Source: Chitinophaga niastensis (GTDB taxonomy: Bacteria > Bacteroidota > Bacteroidia > Chitinophagales > Chitinophagaceae). From it: a stretch of 61,112 bases of DNA. The notes beneath the pieces were generated by a model. That model saw only the letters and a program-made list of their open reading frames with translations. It made no database searches and had not been told where the DNA came from. Below are positions 44,381-52,323 of the stretch, in pieces. A program made the translations under genes and the position numbers. Within the stretch, counting starts at the first letter, position 1; every line of letters begins with the position of its first letter. Location: NCBI RefSeq assembly GCF_003014755.1, contig NZ_PYAW01000012.1, positions 1 through 61,112 on the forward strand. Reading direction: 5' to 3'.

Positions 44381-45499
44381 TTAGTGAGCGAACTGATAAA
44401 TAATGATAATAGCTATAATAATACTGATTATCAGGCCGACAATTTTCATCCAGCTATATGGACGATCACCGGTTACTTCACCTGTGCATGCATTCACCAC
44501 AAAATGATAGAGCCTGCCATTGTAGCGATAGGCACTGATCCAAACGGGCAGTAACAGGTATTTTAACCCCAGGTTATTGTACGCTACGCCATAACGATCT
44601 ATTTGTTGTTCATCACCACCAATGTCACTGCAAATCGTTTCGCGAATAACAGGATCCATCCTTTTTTTAGCAACCACCAGGGCTTGTTCCGCATTGGTTT
44701 GATATAACTCTGCCCGGAAGCCACTGAGATAGCGGCCATCATATTTTTTCAACTGATCCAGCAACCAGGGCTCCAGGATCTCTGCCATTTTTAGTGGCAG
44801 GGAAGGACTGGCAGATACCAGCATGTCACGGAAGTTATTGTCTACAACACCGGAAGTATTATACCAGGCGGTATGACGTACCTCGCGGGTACGCGTTTCC
44901 GTTTCACCATCTACTTCTACCGTATAGGTTTCAGTGGTATAATAATATTCTCCACGCTGACCGCTGTATTGGGTGTTAGTATCTGTATCATAGCTCCAGT
45001 GAGGGATGTATATCCCTTTCAGTTGTTGGGAGGAACTATCTTTAACTCTTTTTACGAGGTCTGATGGTGCAAACCAGAGCTTGCTCATCCAGGTACGAAA
45101 GTACTGCAAAGCTTCGCTGTCCTTCACTGCAAAAGGCAATACATAATGTGGTTGCAGGATCGCTGTAGTTTGCGCGGTATCAATAACAAGCGGCGACGCG
45201 CAAAAAGGACAGGCATCTGCTGTAACGTTGGGCAGCATAGTGGTAGAAGCCCCGCAGCTAACACATTTCACTACTACCGCTTCCTGTGTGAGTTGTGTAT
45301 TATGCTGTTGATCGGCAATAAAAGTATCGTAGTCAAAAGCATGAATGGCCGTTGGCACAGTAGTATCTTCTATCACATTTACAGTACCGCAATACTCGCA
45401 TTTCAGGCTATTGGTACCAGGCGCGTAATGCAGTATGGAACCGCAGTTCTGACATTTTAATGAGTTGACCGTCTCACTTGTTTTCTCCTCAAAAGACAT
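44381..45499 (-). CDS. Two zinc-ribbon, membrane-anchored protein (TFIIB-like ribbons)
   Basis: This 372-residue protein starts with two zinc ribbons: C16, C19, C34, C37 (KCQNCGS and KCEYCGTV) and C79, C82, C97, C100 (KCVSCGA and ACPFCASPL). A long soluble domain follows (HWSYDTDTNTQYSGQRGEYY) and a single C-terminal transmembrane helix (IVGLIISIIIAIIIIYQF). It is of the type often mislabelled as primosomal protein N' or TFIIB-type zinc-ribbon protein. The gene comes 85 bases after an SPFH-domain gene on the same strand, a pairing seen in many bacteria, so the two probably act together at the membrane. Confidence 0.85.
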   Translation of the reverse strand: MSFEEKTSETVNSLKCQNCGSILHYAPGTNSLKCEYCGTVNVIEDTTVPTAIHAFDYDTFIADQQHNTQLTQEAVVVKCVSCGASTTMLPNVTADACPFCASPLVIDTAQTTAILQPHYVLPFAVKDSEALQYFRTWMSKLWFAPSDLVKRVKDSSSQQLKGIYIPHWSYDTDTNTQYSGQRGEYYYTTETYTVEVDGETETRTREVRHTAWYNTSGVVDNNFRDMLVSASPSLPLKMAEILEPWLLDQLKKYDGRYLSGFRAELYQTNAEQALVVAKKRMDPVIRETICSDIGGDEQQIDRYGVAYNNLGLKYLLLPVWISAYRYNGRLYHFVVNACTGEVTGDRPYSWMKIVGLIISIIIAIIIIYQFAH

Positions 45500-45520
45500 A
45501 GGAATATTTTGGGATTTACA

Positions 45521-45568
45521 AATTCAGAGATGTGCGGATTTGAATTTATATCCGTTCATCTCTGAATT
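45521..45568. repeat. Hairpin between SPFH and zinc-ribbon genes
   Basis: AATTCAGAGATG (45521-45532) plus CGGAT (45535-45539) pair with ATCCG (45550-45554) plus CATCTCTGAATT (45557-45568), with a 2x2 internal loop. There is no T-run on the minus strand, so it may be an mRNA processing or stabilising hairpin rather than a terminator. Confidence 0.75.
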
Positions 45569-45584
45569 AATCAATCAAAAATTA

Positions 45585-46706
45585 TTAAGGTAATGGTGGT
45601 GGTACAGTAGCTAAAACAGGCGCCAGATCAGGAACAGTAGCTGCAGCTGACCACGCGGCCATGCCAGATTTCCATACCAGTGATTGTGCATTTAAGCTGC
45701 CTGCAGCAGCCAGTTGACGCAGCTGATCCATGTCAAACGGGCCGGCTTGTTTGCCTTCTACTGCTACAAAATAGGCTGCAGCAGCGGGTAATGGCGGAGG
45801 TGCTCCACCTCCCGCGTTTGCCTGATTATTAGGATTTACCTGGTTATTCTGAAAAACATTACCTACCTGTCCCATCATAGCTGCGCCCATGCCGGCACCC
45901 AGACCAGCAGCGGCCAATCCTCCACCGGATGGATTTTCAGCGGCTTTCTCCATTGCGTTGGCAGCCTGAAACTGTGCATACGAGCCGAGGTTGCCCACAA
46001 TGCCCATGCTGCTGCGTTTGTCCAGTGCCTCTTCTACTTCAGGAGGTAAAGAAATATTTTCGATGAGGAACTTGGTCAGATCCAGTCCCAGCTCATTAAA
46101 TTCCGATCCTATTTTACCCGTAATATGAGTTGATACTTCTTCATAATTTGCGGCGAGATCTAATACCGGTATTTTTGCTTCTGCAATAGCTTCCATACCG
46201 CGTGATACGGCCAGGTTGCGCAGTTGTTCGTTGATACCATCTACTGTAAATTCCGGGTTGGTAGCAGCCACTTCCTTTAAGAACTGAGCTGCATCTTTCA
46301 CACGGAAAGCATAGCTACCAAATGCACGCAGGCGTAATGGCCCGAATTCAGCATCCCGCAGCATCACCGGATTTTTAGTTCCCCATTTCTGGTTGGTGAA
46401 CTGGCGCGTGCTCACAAAAAACACATCTGCTTTGAATGGGCTGTTAAAGCCATATTTCCATCCCTGCAGGGTGGTCATTATAGGCATATTCTGCGTAGTA
46501 AGGGTATACATGCCGGGTTGAAATACATCGGCAATCTTACCTTCATTCATAAAAACAGCTACCTGCGATTCACGGACAGTGAGCTTGGCATTCATTTTTA
46601 TTTCATTCTGGTAACGGGGAAACTTCCACACAATCGTATCTGTGGAGGCGTCCGTCCACTCAATAATGTCAATAAATTCATTCCTGAGTTTATCAAAAAT
46701 TCCCAT
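45585..46706 (-). CDS. YdjI-type SPFH protein with C-terminal GYF_2 domain
   Basis: This 373-residue protein has an SPFH/band-7-like virion-core domain for its first ~250 residues (VRESQVAVFMNEGKIADVF, AFGSYAFRVKDAAQF, LDLTKFLIENISLPPEVEE). A low-complexity Gly/Ala/Asn/Pro linker (~255-310) and a GYF_2-type domain at the C-terminus (YFVAVEGKQAGPFDMDQL, LVWKSGMAAWSAA) follow. In Bacillus the related YdjI accompanies a PspA-like membrane-stress system. No PspA gene is present here. Its partner is the zinc-ribbon membrane protein downstream. Confidence 0.88.
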   Translation of the reverse strand: MGIFDKLRNEFIDIIEWTDASTDTIVWKFPRYQNEIKMNAKLTVRESQVAVFMNEGKIADVFQPGMYTLTTQNMPIMTTLQGWKYGFNSPFKADVFFVSTRQFTNQKWGTKNPVMLRDAEFGPLRLRAFGSYAFRVKDAAQFLKEVAATNPEFTVDGINEQLRNLAVSRGMEAIAEAKIPVLDLAANYEEVSTHITGKIGSEFNELGLDLTKFLIENISLPPEVEEALDKRSSMGIVGNLGSYAQFQAANAMEKAAENPSGGGLAAAGLGAGMGAAMMGQVGNVFQNNQVNPNNQANAGGGAPPPLPAAAAYFVAVEGKQAGPFDMDQLRQLAAAGSLNAQSLVWKSGMAAWSAAATVPDLAPVLATVPPPLP

Positions 46707-46789
46707 AGTAACAGGTTTTATAGTCTGTCAAATTTAGAGAATTATTTATTCGAAATGATGATAATGAAAAGTTATAATTTTCTACAACC

Positions 46790-47635
46790 TTACTTCACTG
46801 CACCTTTCAGCCAGTTTTCCAGTAACCCGGGCCATACATCTGCCGCCGGGTTGCCGGCACGTAAACCATAGCCATGGCCGCCTTTCGCATAAAAATGCAA
46901 CTCTACCGGAACCCTGGCATCGCGCAGAGCGCCCGCCATTACCAGGGCACTGTTGCCATAAGAATCGTCGGCCGTAGCAAAGAGGAACATAGGTGGTGTA
47001 TTCTTATCTACCTGCAATTCCGGCGTCAGTTTCCTGTTCTCTCCCTTATCCAGGTAGGCGGGATAAACAAGGATACCAAAAGCCGGACGGGCAGACAAAC
47101 TATCCGCTTTGTCTATTGCCGTATAGGTGTTCACGTTATATTGTGTAGCTGCTCTTGCTGTGAGACTGGCACCAGCTGAAAAGCCCATCAGCCCAATCTT
47201 TTCCGGCTGTAGCTTCCATTCTGCTGCACGGCTGCGCACCATGCGGATAGCCCGTTGCGCATCCTGCAGCGCACCCGCTTCTTTCTTTGGCACCCGGTAT
47301 TGTAATACAAATACGGTATAGCCCAGTTTATTCAGCCAGGTAGCAATTTCATAGCCCTCCAGGTTAATGGCTAATATGCTGTATCCGCCACCGGGACAAA
47401 CAATAACGCCCGCACCTGTATTATTTTTTGCAGGAGCTGGAAATACTTCTATAACAGGATCTGTTACATCTGTGAGTCGTTTTACATTATTGCTGCCGTC
47501 TGCTGTTACGCTGGCAGCCTGTTTGGCGGCGGTTTCGCCAGGTACTGCACCTGGCCACAGATGAATGACCTGTTGTTGCGCGTATATGGAGGTACTCAAT
47601 CCAAGCATCATTAATAAAATACAACATTGTTTCAT
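46790..47635 (-). CDS. Secreted alpha/beta hydrolase (xylan/acetyl esterase-like)
   Basis: This 281-residue protein has a signal peptide (to about YAQQ, residue 21) and a BD-FAE-type esterase fold: CPGGGYSILA oxyanion loop, nucleophile elbow GFSAGASL, an acid in FATADDSYGNS and histidine in KGGHGYGLRAG. Such enzymes remove acetyl or feruloyl groups from polysaccharides. It follows a second esterase of the SGNH type, which supports a role in deacetylating plant or bacterial glycans (inference). Confidence 0.9.
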   Translation of the reverse strand: MKQCCILLMMLGLSTSIYAQQQVIHLWPGAVPGETAAKQAASVTADGSNNVKRLTDVTDPVIEVFPAPAKNNTGAGVIVCPGGGYSILAINLEGYEIATWLNKLGYTVFVLQYRVPKKEAGALQDAQRAIRMVRSRAAEWKLQPEKIGLMGFSAGASLTARAATQYNVNTYTAIDKADSLSARPAFGILVYPAYLDKGENRKLTPELQVDKNTPPMFLFATADDSYGNSALVMAGALRDARVPVELHFYAKGGHGYGLRAGNPAADVWPGLLENWLKGAVK

Positions 47636-47660
47636 AACGGGAAATTAAGCGTATTAGGAG

Positions 47661-47675
47661 AAGGCCTTCGGCCTT
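47661..47675. repeat. Small palindrome AAGGCCTTCGGCCTT, copy 2
   Basis: Identical to the palindrome at 32531-32545, including flanks (GAGAAGGCCTTCGGCCTTT). It touches the stop codon of the SGNH hydrolase gene and lies in the short gap before the next esterase. Confidence 0.8.
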
Positions 47676-48430
47676 TATTTCACGCATTGCAGCCATGCTT
47701 CTGCCATCAGCTGGGCACCTGCTACACTGGGGTGTACACCGTCGCCGGTCCAATAGGCAGCAGGAGCCGACTTTTGGGCCTTATCAAAAACAGCCTGATA
47801 TGGAATAAAGATGGCGTTGTATTTAGCTGCTATTTCGCGGGCAGCTGCACGATATTCATCGAAGGCGGGATACCATTTTTCATCTACCGCTTTCACACCG
47901 GTAACAGCAAAGGGTTCACCGATGATGAACTTAACATCCGGTAACTGTTGTTGGGTGCGGGCCAGCAACTTATCGTAGTCCTCTTTATATGTTTTAACAG
48001 TACCGTTATAGTTGTGAGATAAAGTATGCCAATAATCGTTTACCCCTACCAATATGCTGAGTACATCAGGCTTCAGCGCCAGGCAATCTGCATCCCAACG
48101 TTCTGCCAGCTGGTATACTTTGTTGCCGCTGATACCTTTGTTATAGATCTTCAGGTTTTTATCTGCATTTTTGAGCAACAGATCCGATGCCGCCATGAGT
48201 GCGTAACCGCCGCCTAAAGCAGCTCCGTTGTTGGCTGCGTCTATATCACGTTTACGGCCCGCATCTGTAATGGAATCGCCCTGAAACAGCACGATGCTTT
48301 CTTTTTTCAGCACAATCTTTTTTGTTTTATCTGTTGCCACCGCAGCAGATACGATATTTGGAATGCTGATGGCAGCAAGACTTCCCAGGGATACATTCCT
48401 CAGAAAATTACGACGGTTAGATTGATCCAT
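47675..48430 (-). CDS. SGNH/GDSL-type esterase with Tat-like signal
   Basis: The 251-residue reading from the ATG at 48430 (MDQSNRRNFLRNVSLGSLAA) gives a twin-arginine-type signal; the longer frame from 48502 comes from an AT-rich hairpin and is not credible. SGNH blocks are FQGDSITDAGR (Ser), GISGNKV (Gly), LVGVNDYW (Asn) and DGVHPSVAGAQ (Asp, His). It is probably an exported carbohydrate acetylesterase working with the alpha/beta hydrolase encoded 40 bases downstream. Confidence 0.91.
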   Translation of the reverse strand: MDQSNRRNFLRNVSLGSLAAISIPNIVSAAVATDKTKKIVLKKESIVLFQGDSITDAGRKRDIDAANNGAALGGGYALMAASDLLLKNADKNLKIYNKGISGNKVYQLAERWDADCLALKPDVLSILVGVNDYWHTLSHNYNGTVKTYKEDYDKLLARTQQQLPDVKFIIGEPFAVTGVKAVDEKWYPAFDEYRAAAREIAAKYNAIFIPYQAVFDKAQKSAPAAYWTGDGVHPSVAGAQLMAEAWLQCVK

Positions 48431-48476
48431 AACGAATTTTAAATTAGATGACGATGGCGGGCGTGTTCCGCAACGA

Positions 48477-48519
48477 GCTTTAAAATATAAAAAAGAATTC
48501 ATTTTTTATATTTTAAAGC
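48477..48519. terminator. AT-rich perfect hairpin after the acyl-CoA dehydrogenase gene
   Basis: GCTTTAAAATATAAAAAA (48477-48494) is perfectly complementary to 48502-48519 around GAATTCA. It lies 18 bases past the acyl-CoA dehydrogenase stop and inside the SGNH leader. It could end or process the upstream transcript; there is no GC-rich base to the stem. Confidence 0.65.
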
Positions 48520-48536
48520 GTCCGGGTCTGCACTTA

Positions 48537-49895
48537 TTATACAAATGCACTGAACCCGGTAATAGCGCGTCCTACTATCAGCGAGTTAATTTCTTTGGTG
48601 CCCTCATAGGAGTAAAGCGCTTCTGCATCTGCTACAAAGCGGGCTACATTATATTCCAGCAAAATACCGTTGCCGCCCATTACTTCACGGGCGCGGCTTA
48701 CCACATCCCGGGTACGGAGTGTACAGAATACTTTTGCCAGCGAAGCATGTTCATCTTTCAGGGCGCCTTCGTCCTGCAGTTCTGATAAACGGTATACCAT
48801 TGTTTGCATAGCAGTGAGGTTGGATAACATCTCTACCAGGTGGCCCTGTATTAACTGAAACGCAGCAATAGGTTTTCCGAACTGTTTACGGGTAAGGGTA
48901 TACGCTAATGCATTTTCATAGGCGCCACGTGCGCAGCCTACCGCTTCCCACGCCACGCCTGCGCGGGTCATACGGAGTACACGTGCTGTATCTTTAAAGG
49001 AGTTGGCATGTTGCAAACGATCTGATTCTGCAATATGGCAATCAGTGAGCGTAATTAATCCATTCTGCACAATGCGCAGGGCCATTTTATCATGAATTTT
49101 TTCCACGCTGAAGCCGGGTGTACCTTTTCTCAGCAGGAAACCCTTTACCTGGTTATCGTCTACATCCTTTGCCCAGATGACGATTACATCCGCGAAGGTG
49201 GCATTACCGATCCATTTTTTTTGGCCATTCAGTATCCAGGTATCACCATTACGTTTAGCCGTAGTAGTTAATCCGCCGGCAGTGGCTGATCCTACTTCCG
49301 GTTCCGTGAGTCCGAATGCTCCGATGATGTTGAGTTGCTGCATACCGGGCAGCCATTCATCTTTTTGTGCTGCTGAGCCCAGCTGGTAAACAGACCCCAT
49401 TGCCAGCCCGCTCTGCACATCAAAGAAGGTAGCTACAGAAGCATCTATCCTGGCCATTTCCATGGCAATGATACCTTCCATCAGGTAAGACCGGTTAGGG
49501 CAACCATATCCATCGTAGGTAACGCCGCAGATATTCAGTTCCCTGAATTTGGCGATGATCTCAAAAGGAAATTCAGCTTTCAGCCAATATTCATTTACGA
49601 TCGGTTTAATTTCTTTCTCCATAAATGCCCGCACTTTCAGCTGTAATGCTCTGTCATCTGCATTCAGCTTCTCTCCCAGGTCGTAAAAGTCGCCATTAAC
49701 CGGTGGTAATTCTTTTTTACTTCCGTAGCTGCTCAACATCTTCATCAAACCTTTTAACTGGGTGTCATCCATATGCGCTACTGATTCCATGACCTTTGGA
49801 AGGTCTACTTTTTCGGAGAGTTGGGCGAGCATTTTAAAATCAATACGCTTCAGCAGATGGTACGCGTTTCTTAGTTTTGTGAGAGGTCCGGACAT
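48537..49895 (-). CDS. Acyl-CoA dehydrogenase (glutaryl-CoA dehydrogenase-like)
   Basis: This 452-residue FAD enzyme has the usual N-helical, beta and C-helical domains: FGLTEPEVGSATAGGL (FAD/substrate loop), KKWIGNATFADVIVIWAKD, and near the end EVMGGNGILLEYNVAR and SYEGTKEINSLIVGRAITG, where the Glu of YEGT is the catalytic base. About 50 N-terminal residues precede the core. Sequence type is that of glutaryl-CoA dehydrogenase and the related short-chain acyl-CoA oxidases. The substrate cannot be fixed from sequence. It is divergent from the third sigma operon across palindrome R5. Confidence 0.92.
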   Translation of the reverse strand: MSGPLTKLRNAYHLLKRIDFKMLAQLSEKVDLPKVMESVAHMDDTQLKGLMKMLSSYGSKKELPPVNGDFYDLGEKLNADDRALQLKVRAFMEKEIKPIVNEYWLKAEFPFEIIAKFRELNICGVTYDGYGCPNRSYLMEGIIAMEMARIDASVATFFDVQSGLAMGSVYQLGSAAQKDEWLPGMQQLNIIGAFGLTEPEVGSATAGGLTTTAKRNGDTWILNGQKKWIGNATFADVIVIWAKDVDDNQVKGFLLRKGTPGFSVEKIHDKMALRIVQNGLITLTDCHIAESDRLQHANSFKDTARVLRMTRAGVAWEAVGCARGAYENALAYTLTRKQFGKPIAAFQLIQGHLVEMLSNLTAMQTMVYRLSELQDEGALKDEHASLAKVFCTLRTRDVVSRAREVMGGNGILLEYNVARFVADAEALYSYEGTKEINSLIVGRAITGFSAFV

Positions 49896-49941
49896 AATAT
49901 CTGGGTTTTATATAAAAATAACCAAGATTAGACAGATTAAA

Positions 49942-50391
49942 GTCTGAACTGTGATTTTTATGATTGGTGTGATGAGCGAAGATTGTCTGAACTGTGATTT
50001 TTATGATTAGGGTGATTATCCTGATGAGCGGATATTTTAGCGGGTATTGTCTGAACTATGATTTTTATGATTAGTATGATTATCCTGATTAGCGAAGATC
50101 TCAGCGGGTATTGTCTGAACCAGGATTTTTAGGATTGAATGGATTACCCTGATGGGTGCCGAAGATCTTAGCGGAGATATTCGCTTATATCTTCCAAACA
50201 AAACAACATAACGCCCATCATGGTAATCCATTCAATCCTAAAAATCCTGGTTCAGACAATACCCGCTGAGCTCTTCGCTAATCAGGATAATCATACTAAT
50301 CATAAAAATCATAGTTCAGACAATCTTCGCTCATCAGGCTCATCATACTAATCATAAAAATCACAGTTCAGACAATACCCGCTAAAATCTT
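49942..50391. repeat. Composite palindrome R5 (family A, longest copy)
   Basis: Inner arms are 50113-50158 and 50212-50257 (46 bp, two mismatches). The 53-nt loop begins CCGAAGAT and ends AAAACAACATAA. Three GTCTGAACTGTGATTTTT-type units precede the core on the left and two complementary ones follow on the right. Left arm reads CCCTGATGGG, right arm carries the CCATGATGG variant, so this copy mixes both subtypes. It fills the gap between the divergent acyl-CoA dehydrogenase and sigma genes. A smaller imperfect inverted repeat (CACCCACCATTG / CAATATGGGTG) follows at about 50395-50432. Confidence 0.93.
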
Positions 50392-50544
50392 CAACACCCA
50401 CCATTGTATTCCAATTTGATCCAATATGGGTGCAGGCAGGAATGTTTTATGTGCAAAAGTCTGAATTACAGAACATCACAATGGGTTGCAATAACTGCCT
50501 GAAAAGCACTATGAATGGCAAAAATTGTGGAGATGACAAAAAAA

Positions 50545-50568
50545 GGTTGCATAAATAATTATGCAACC
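50545..50568. repeat. Perfect 10-bp hairpin in the sigma-factor leader
   Basis: GGTTGCATAA (50545-50554) pairs with TTATGCAACC (50559-50568) around ATAA, about 165 bases before the sigma-factor ATG. It could be an operator or an RNA hairpin. No T-run follows. Confidence 0.75.
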
Positions 50569-50733
50569 ATGGTATTAAAAACACAACTAAAAAAAACTTC
50601 AGTACGGCATATAGGTCAGACTGTGTATATTAATGATAACGCGAAATGCTTTTATACCCTCTATACGCATGAGAATAAAAAATTACCTATTTTAGCAGCG
50701 ATCATTTCAAATTTTAAACATCGTGAAGGTTAA

Positions 50734-51294
50734 ATGATTAAATCACCTTCTTATCAGGCATACAACGAGTTGTTTCATACGCAGTATAGTGATTTGTGTA
50801 ACTATGCTTATAGTTTTCTGAAAGATGATGCAGCAGCTGAGGATGTAGTGCAGGAAACCTTTATTAAGCTTTGGCAAAAGCATCAGGACCTTATTGGTAT
50901 TCCAAATATAAAAGCATATTTATTCCGTGCTGTTCGTAATAATTCTATATCTGCTTTGCGAAAACTTAGCACAGAAGAAGCGGGCAACAAAGGTTATGAA
51001 TGGGTAGCAGATACCAGTGAAGAGCCCGATGCGCAGGAGCAGAAAAATGCCAGGCCTTATTATGATCAGCTGATTTATGAAGCCATTGCCAATTTACCAC
51101 CCCAGTGCAGGGAGGTATTTAACTGTTGCCGCGTACAGGGAATGACACATCAGCAAACTGCAATAAAGCTTGGATTGTCTGCCAAAACCGTTGAAAACTA
51201 TATGGGACGGGCGCTGAAGCTATTAAGAAAGTACCTGGAAAAATATGGATTACCCATAAGTATCTTTTTTTTATTAAAAATATTATTGCCCTGA
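50734..51294 (+). CDS. ECF RNA polymerase sigma factor
   Basis: A 186-residue ECF sigma factor with region 2 (AAAEDVVQETFIKLWQKH, ~34-51) and region 4 (NLPPQCREVFNCCRVQGMT, then LSAKTVENYMGRALKLL). The last ten residues are strikingly hydrophobic (ISIFFLLKILLP), which is uncommon for a soluble sigma factor but seen in some Bacteroidota members. It is first in an operon with FecR, a TonB-dependent receptor and a DUF4249 lipoprotein. The long leader holds palindrome R5 and a 10-bp hairpin. Confidence 0.95.
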   Translation: MIKSPSYQAYNELFHTQYSDLCNYAYSFLKDDAAAEDVVQETFIKLWQKHQDLIGIPNIKAYLFRAVRNNSISALRKLSTEEAGNKGYEWVADTSEEPDAQEQKNARPYYDQLIYEAIANLPPQCREVFNCCRVQGMTHQQTAIKLGLSAKTVENYMGRALKLLRKYLEKYGLPISIFFLLKILLP

Positions 51295-51345
51295 TAGAGG
51301 GCTAACGTACCCATGTGCGTTATAAGGAAGAGCACTCAAGTTATT

Positions 51346-52323
51346 ATGGAGCATTTAGATACCTACATTTATGAATTGATAGCCAAAAAGCTATCGGATC
51401 AATGTAACGAAGCAGAATCTGCTACGCTACAGCAATGGCTGGATGCCTCCGCTGACAACCAGGCAGAATACGCAATCTTAACGCAGCTATGGCAGGATTC
51501 ACCCCGTGCAATTACCCCGAAAAGGGAATATAATACTGCGGCAGCCTGGCAAAAAACCAATAAAACATTACAACCCGCTACCGGCAAAATAAGGGCTATT
51601 GGCCTTAAATACGCTGCGGCGGCGGCTATACTGGTACTCCTGACAACCGGCGCCTGGTGGTTAGCCAGCCGTCCTTCTTTGAAAGAGCAAGAACTTGTAG
51701 CCAACGATGGCAAAATAAAAAGCTTTGAACTACCGGATAAATCTATTGTAACCCTTCGGCAGGGTGCACGTATCAAATATATTAACGGCTATCACAATGA
51801 TCAGCGTGTTGTAGAACTGGAAGGGGAAGCCTTTTTTGAAATAGCCAATGATCCTGCACATCCTTTTTTAGTAAAAACACCGAACCAGTCTGTTATTGAA
51901 GTACTCGGTACTTCCTTTACCGTGCAAACAGGAAAAGACAGCACTACCGTGATTGTAGCCTCCGGAAAAGTTAAACTGGGTGCTAAAGACGATCCGTCTG
52001 CTGTAATACTTGCCAGTGGTGAAAAAGGGATATGGGGAAATGGCCAGGTATCTGCCAAACACAATGATGACCCCAACTTTATTGCCTGGAAAACCGGCAT
52101 TTTGCAATTTAATGACCAATCATTACTTGAAATATTGCCACAATTAGCCGACTTTTACGCGAAAGATATCAGGATTGATGATTCATACCGGGAAACTGCC
52201 TCGCAGCAAAAAGCTACGATCACCTTCCGGAATCAGTCCTGTGATGATGTTTTGCATGAATTACAACTATTGCTTGGTTTCCACTACAAACAAGAAGGCG
52301 ATACCGTCGTCATCAGCCAGTAG
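51346..52323 (+). CDS. FecR-family anti-sigma factor
   Basis: A 325-residue protein. I chose the ATG at 51346 (MEHLDTYIYELIAKKL), which gives the normal cytoplasmic start; a start at 51313 would add 11 residues. The transmembrane helix is at ~89-108 (YAAAAAILVLLTTGAWWLA), then the FecR domain (LVANDGKIKSFELPDKSIV, GEAFFEIANDPAHPF) and a DUF4974-like C-terminus (QQKATITFRNQSCDDVLHEL). Its 3' end overlaps the probable start of the receptor gene by up to 68 bases in another frame. Confidence 0.94.
   Translation: MEHLDTYIYELIAKKLSDQCNEAESATLQQWLDASADNQAEYAILTQLWQDSPRAITPKREYNTAAAWQKTNKTLQPATGKIRAIGLKYAAAAAILVLLTTGAWWLASRPSLKEQELVANDGKIKSFELPDKSIVTLRQGARIKYINGYHNDQRVVELEGEAFFEIANDPAHPFLVKTPNQSVIEVLGTSFTVQTGKDSTTVIVASGKVKLGAKDDPSAVILASGEKGIWGNGQVSAKHNDDPNFIAWKTGILQFNDQSLLEILPQLADFYAKDIRIDDSYRETASQQKATITFRNQSCDDVLHELQLLLGFHYKQEGDTVVISQ

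Noticed and set aside
50037..50231. 64-residue minus-strand frame in R5
   Set aside because: It is made entirely of palindrome units; the GATT phase leaves frames open by chance.
50515..50733. 72-residue frame directly upstream of the third sigma gene
   Set aside because: No recognisable domain; it contains the leader hairpin and an odd composition (Lys/Asn/Thr rich). It ends right at the sigma ATG, so a leader peptide is possible, but nothing in the sequence supports it enough to list as a gene.
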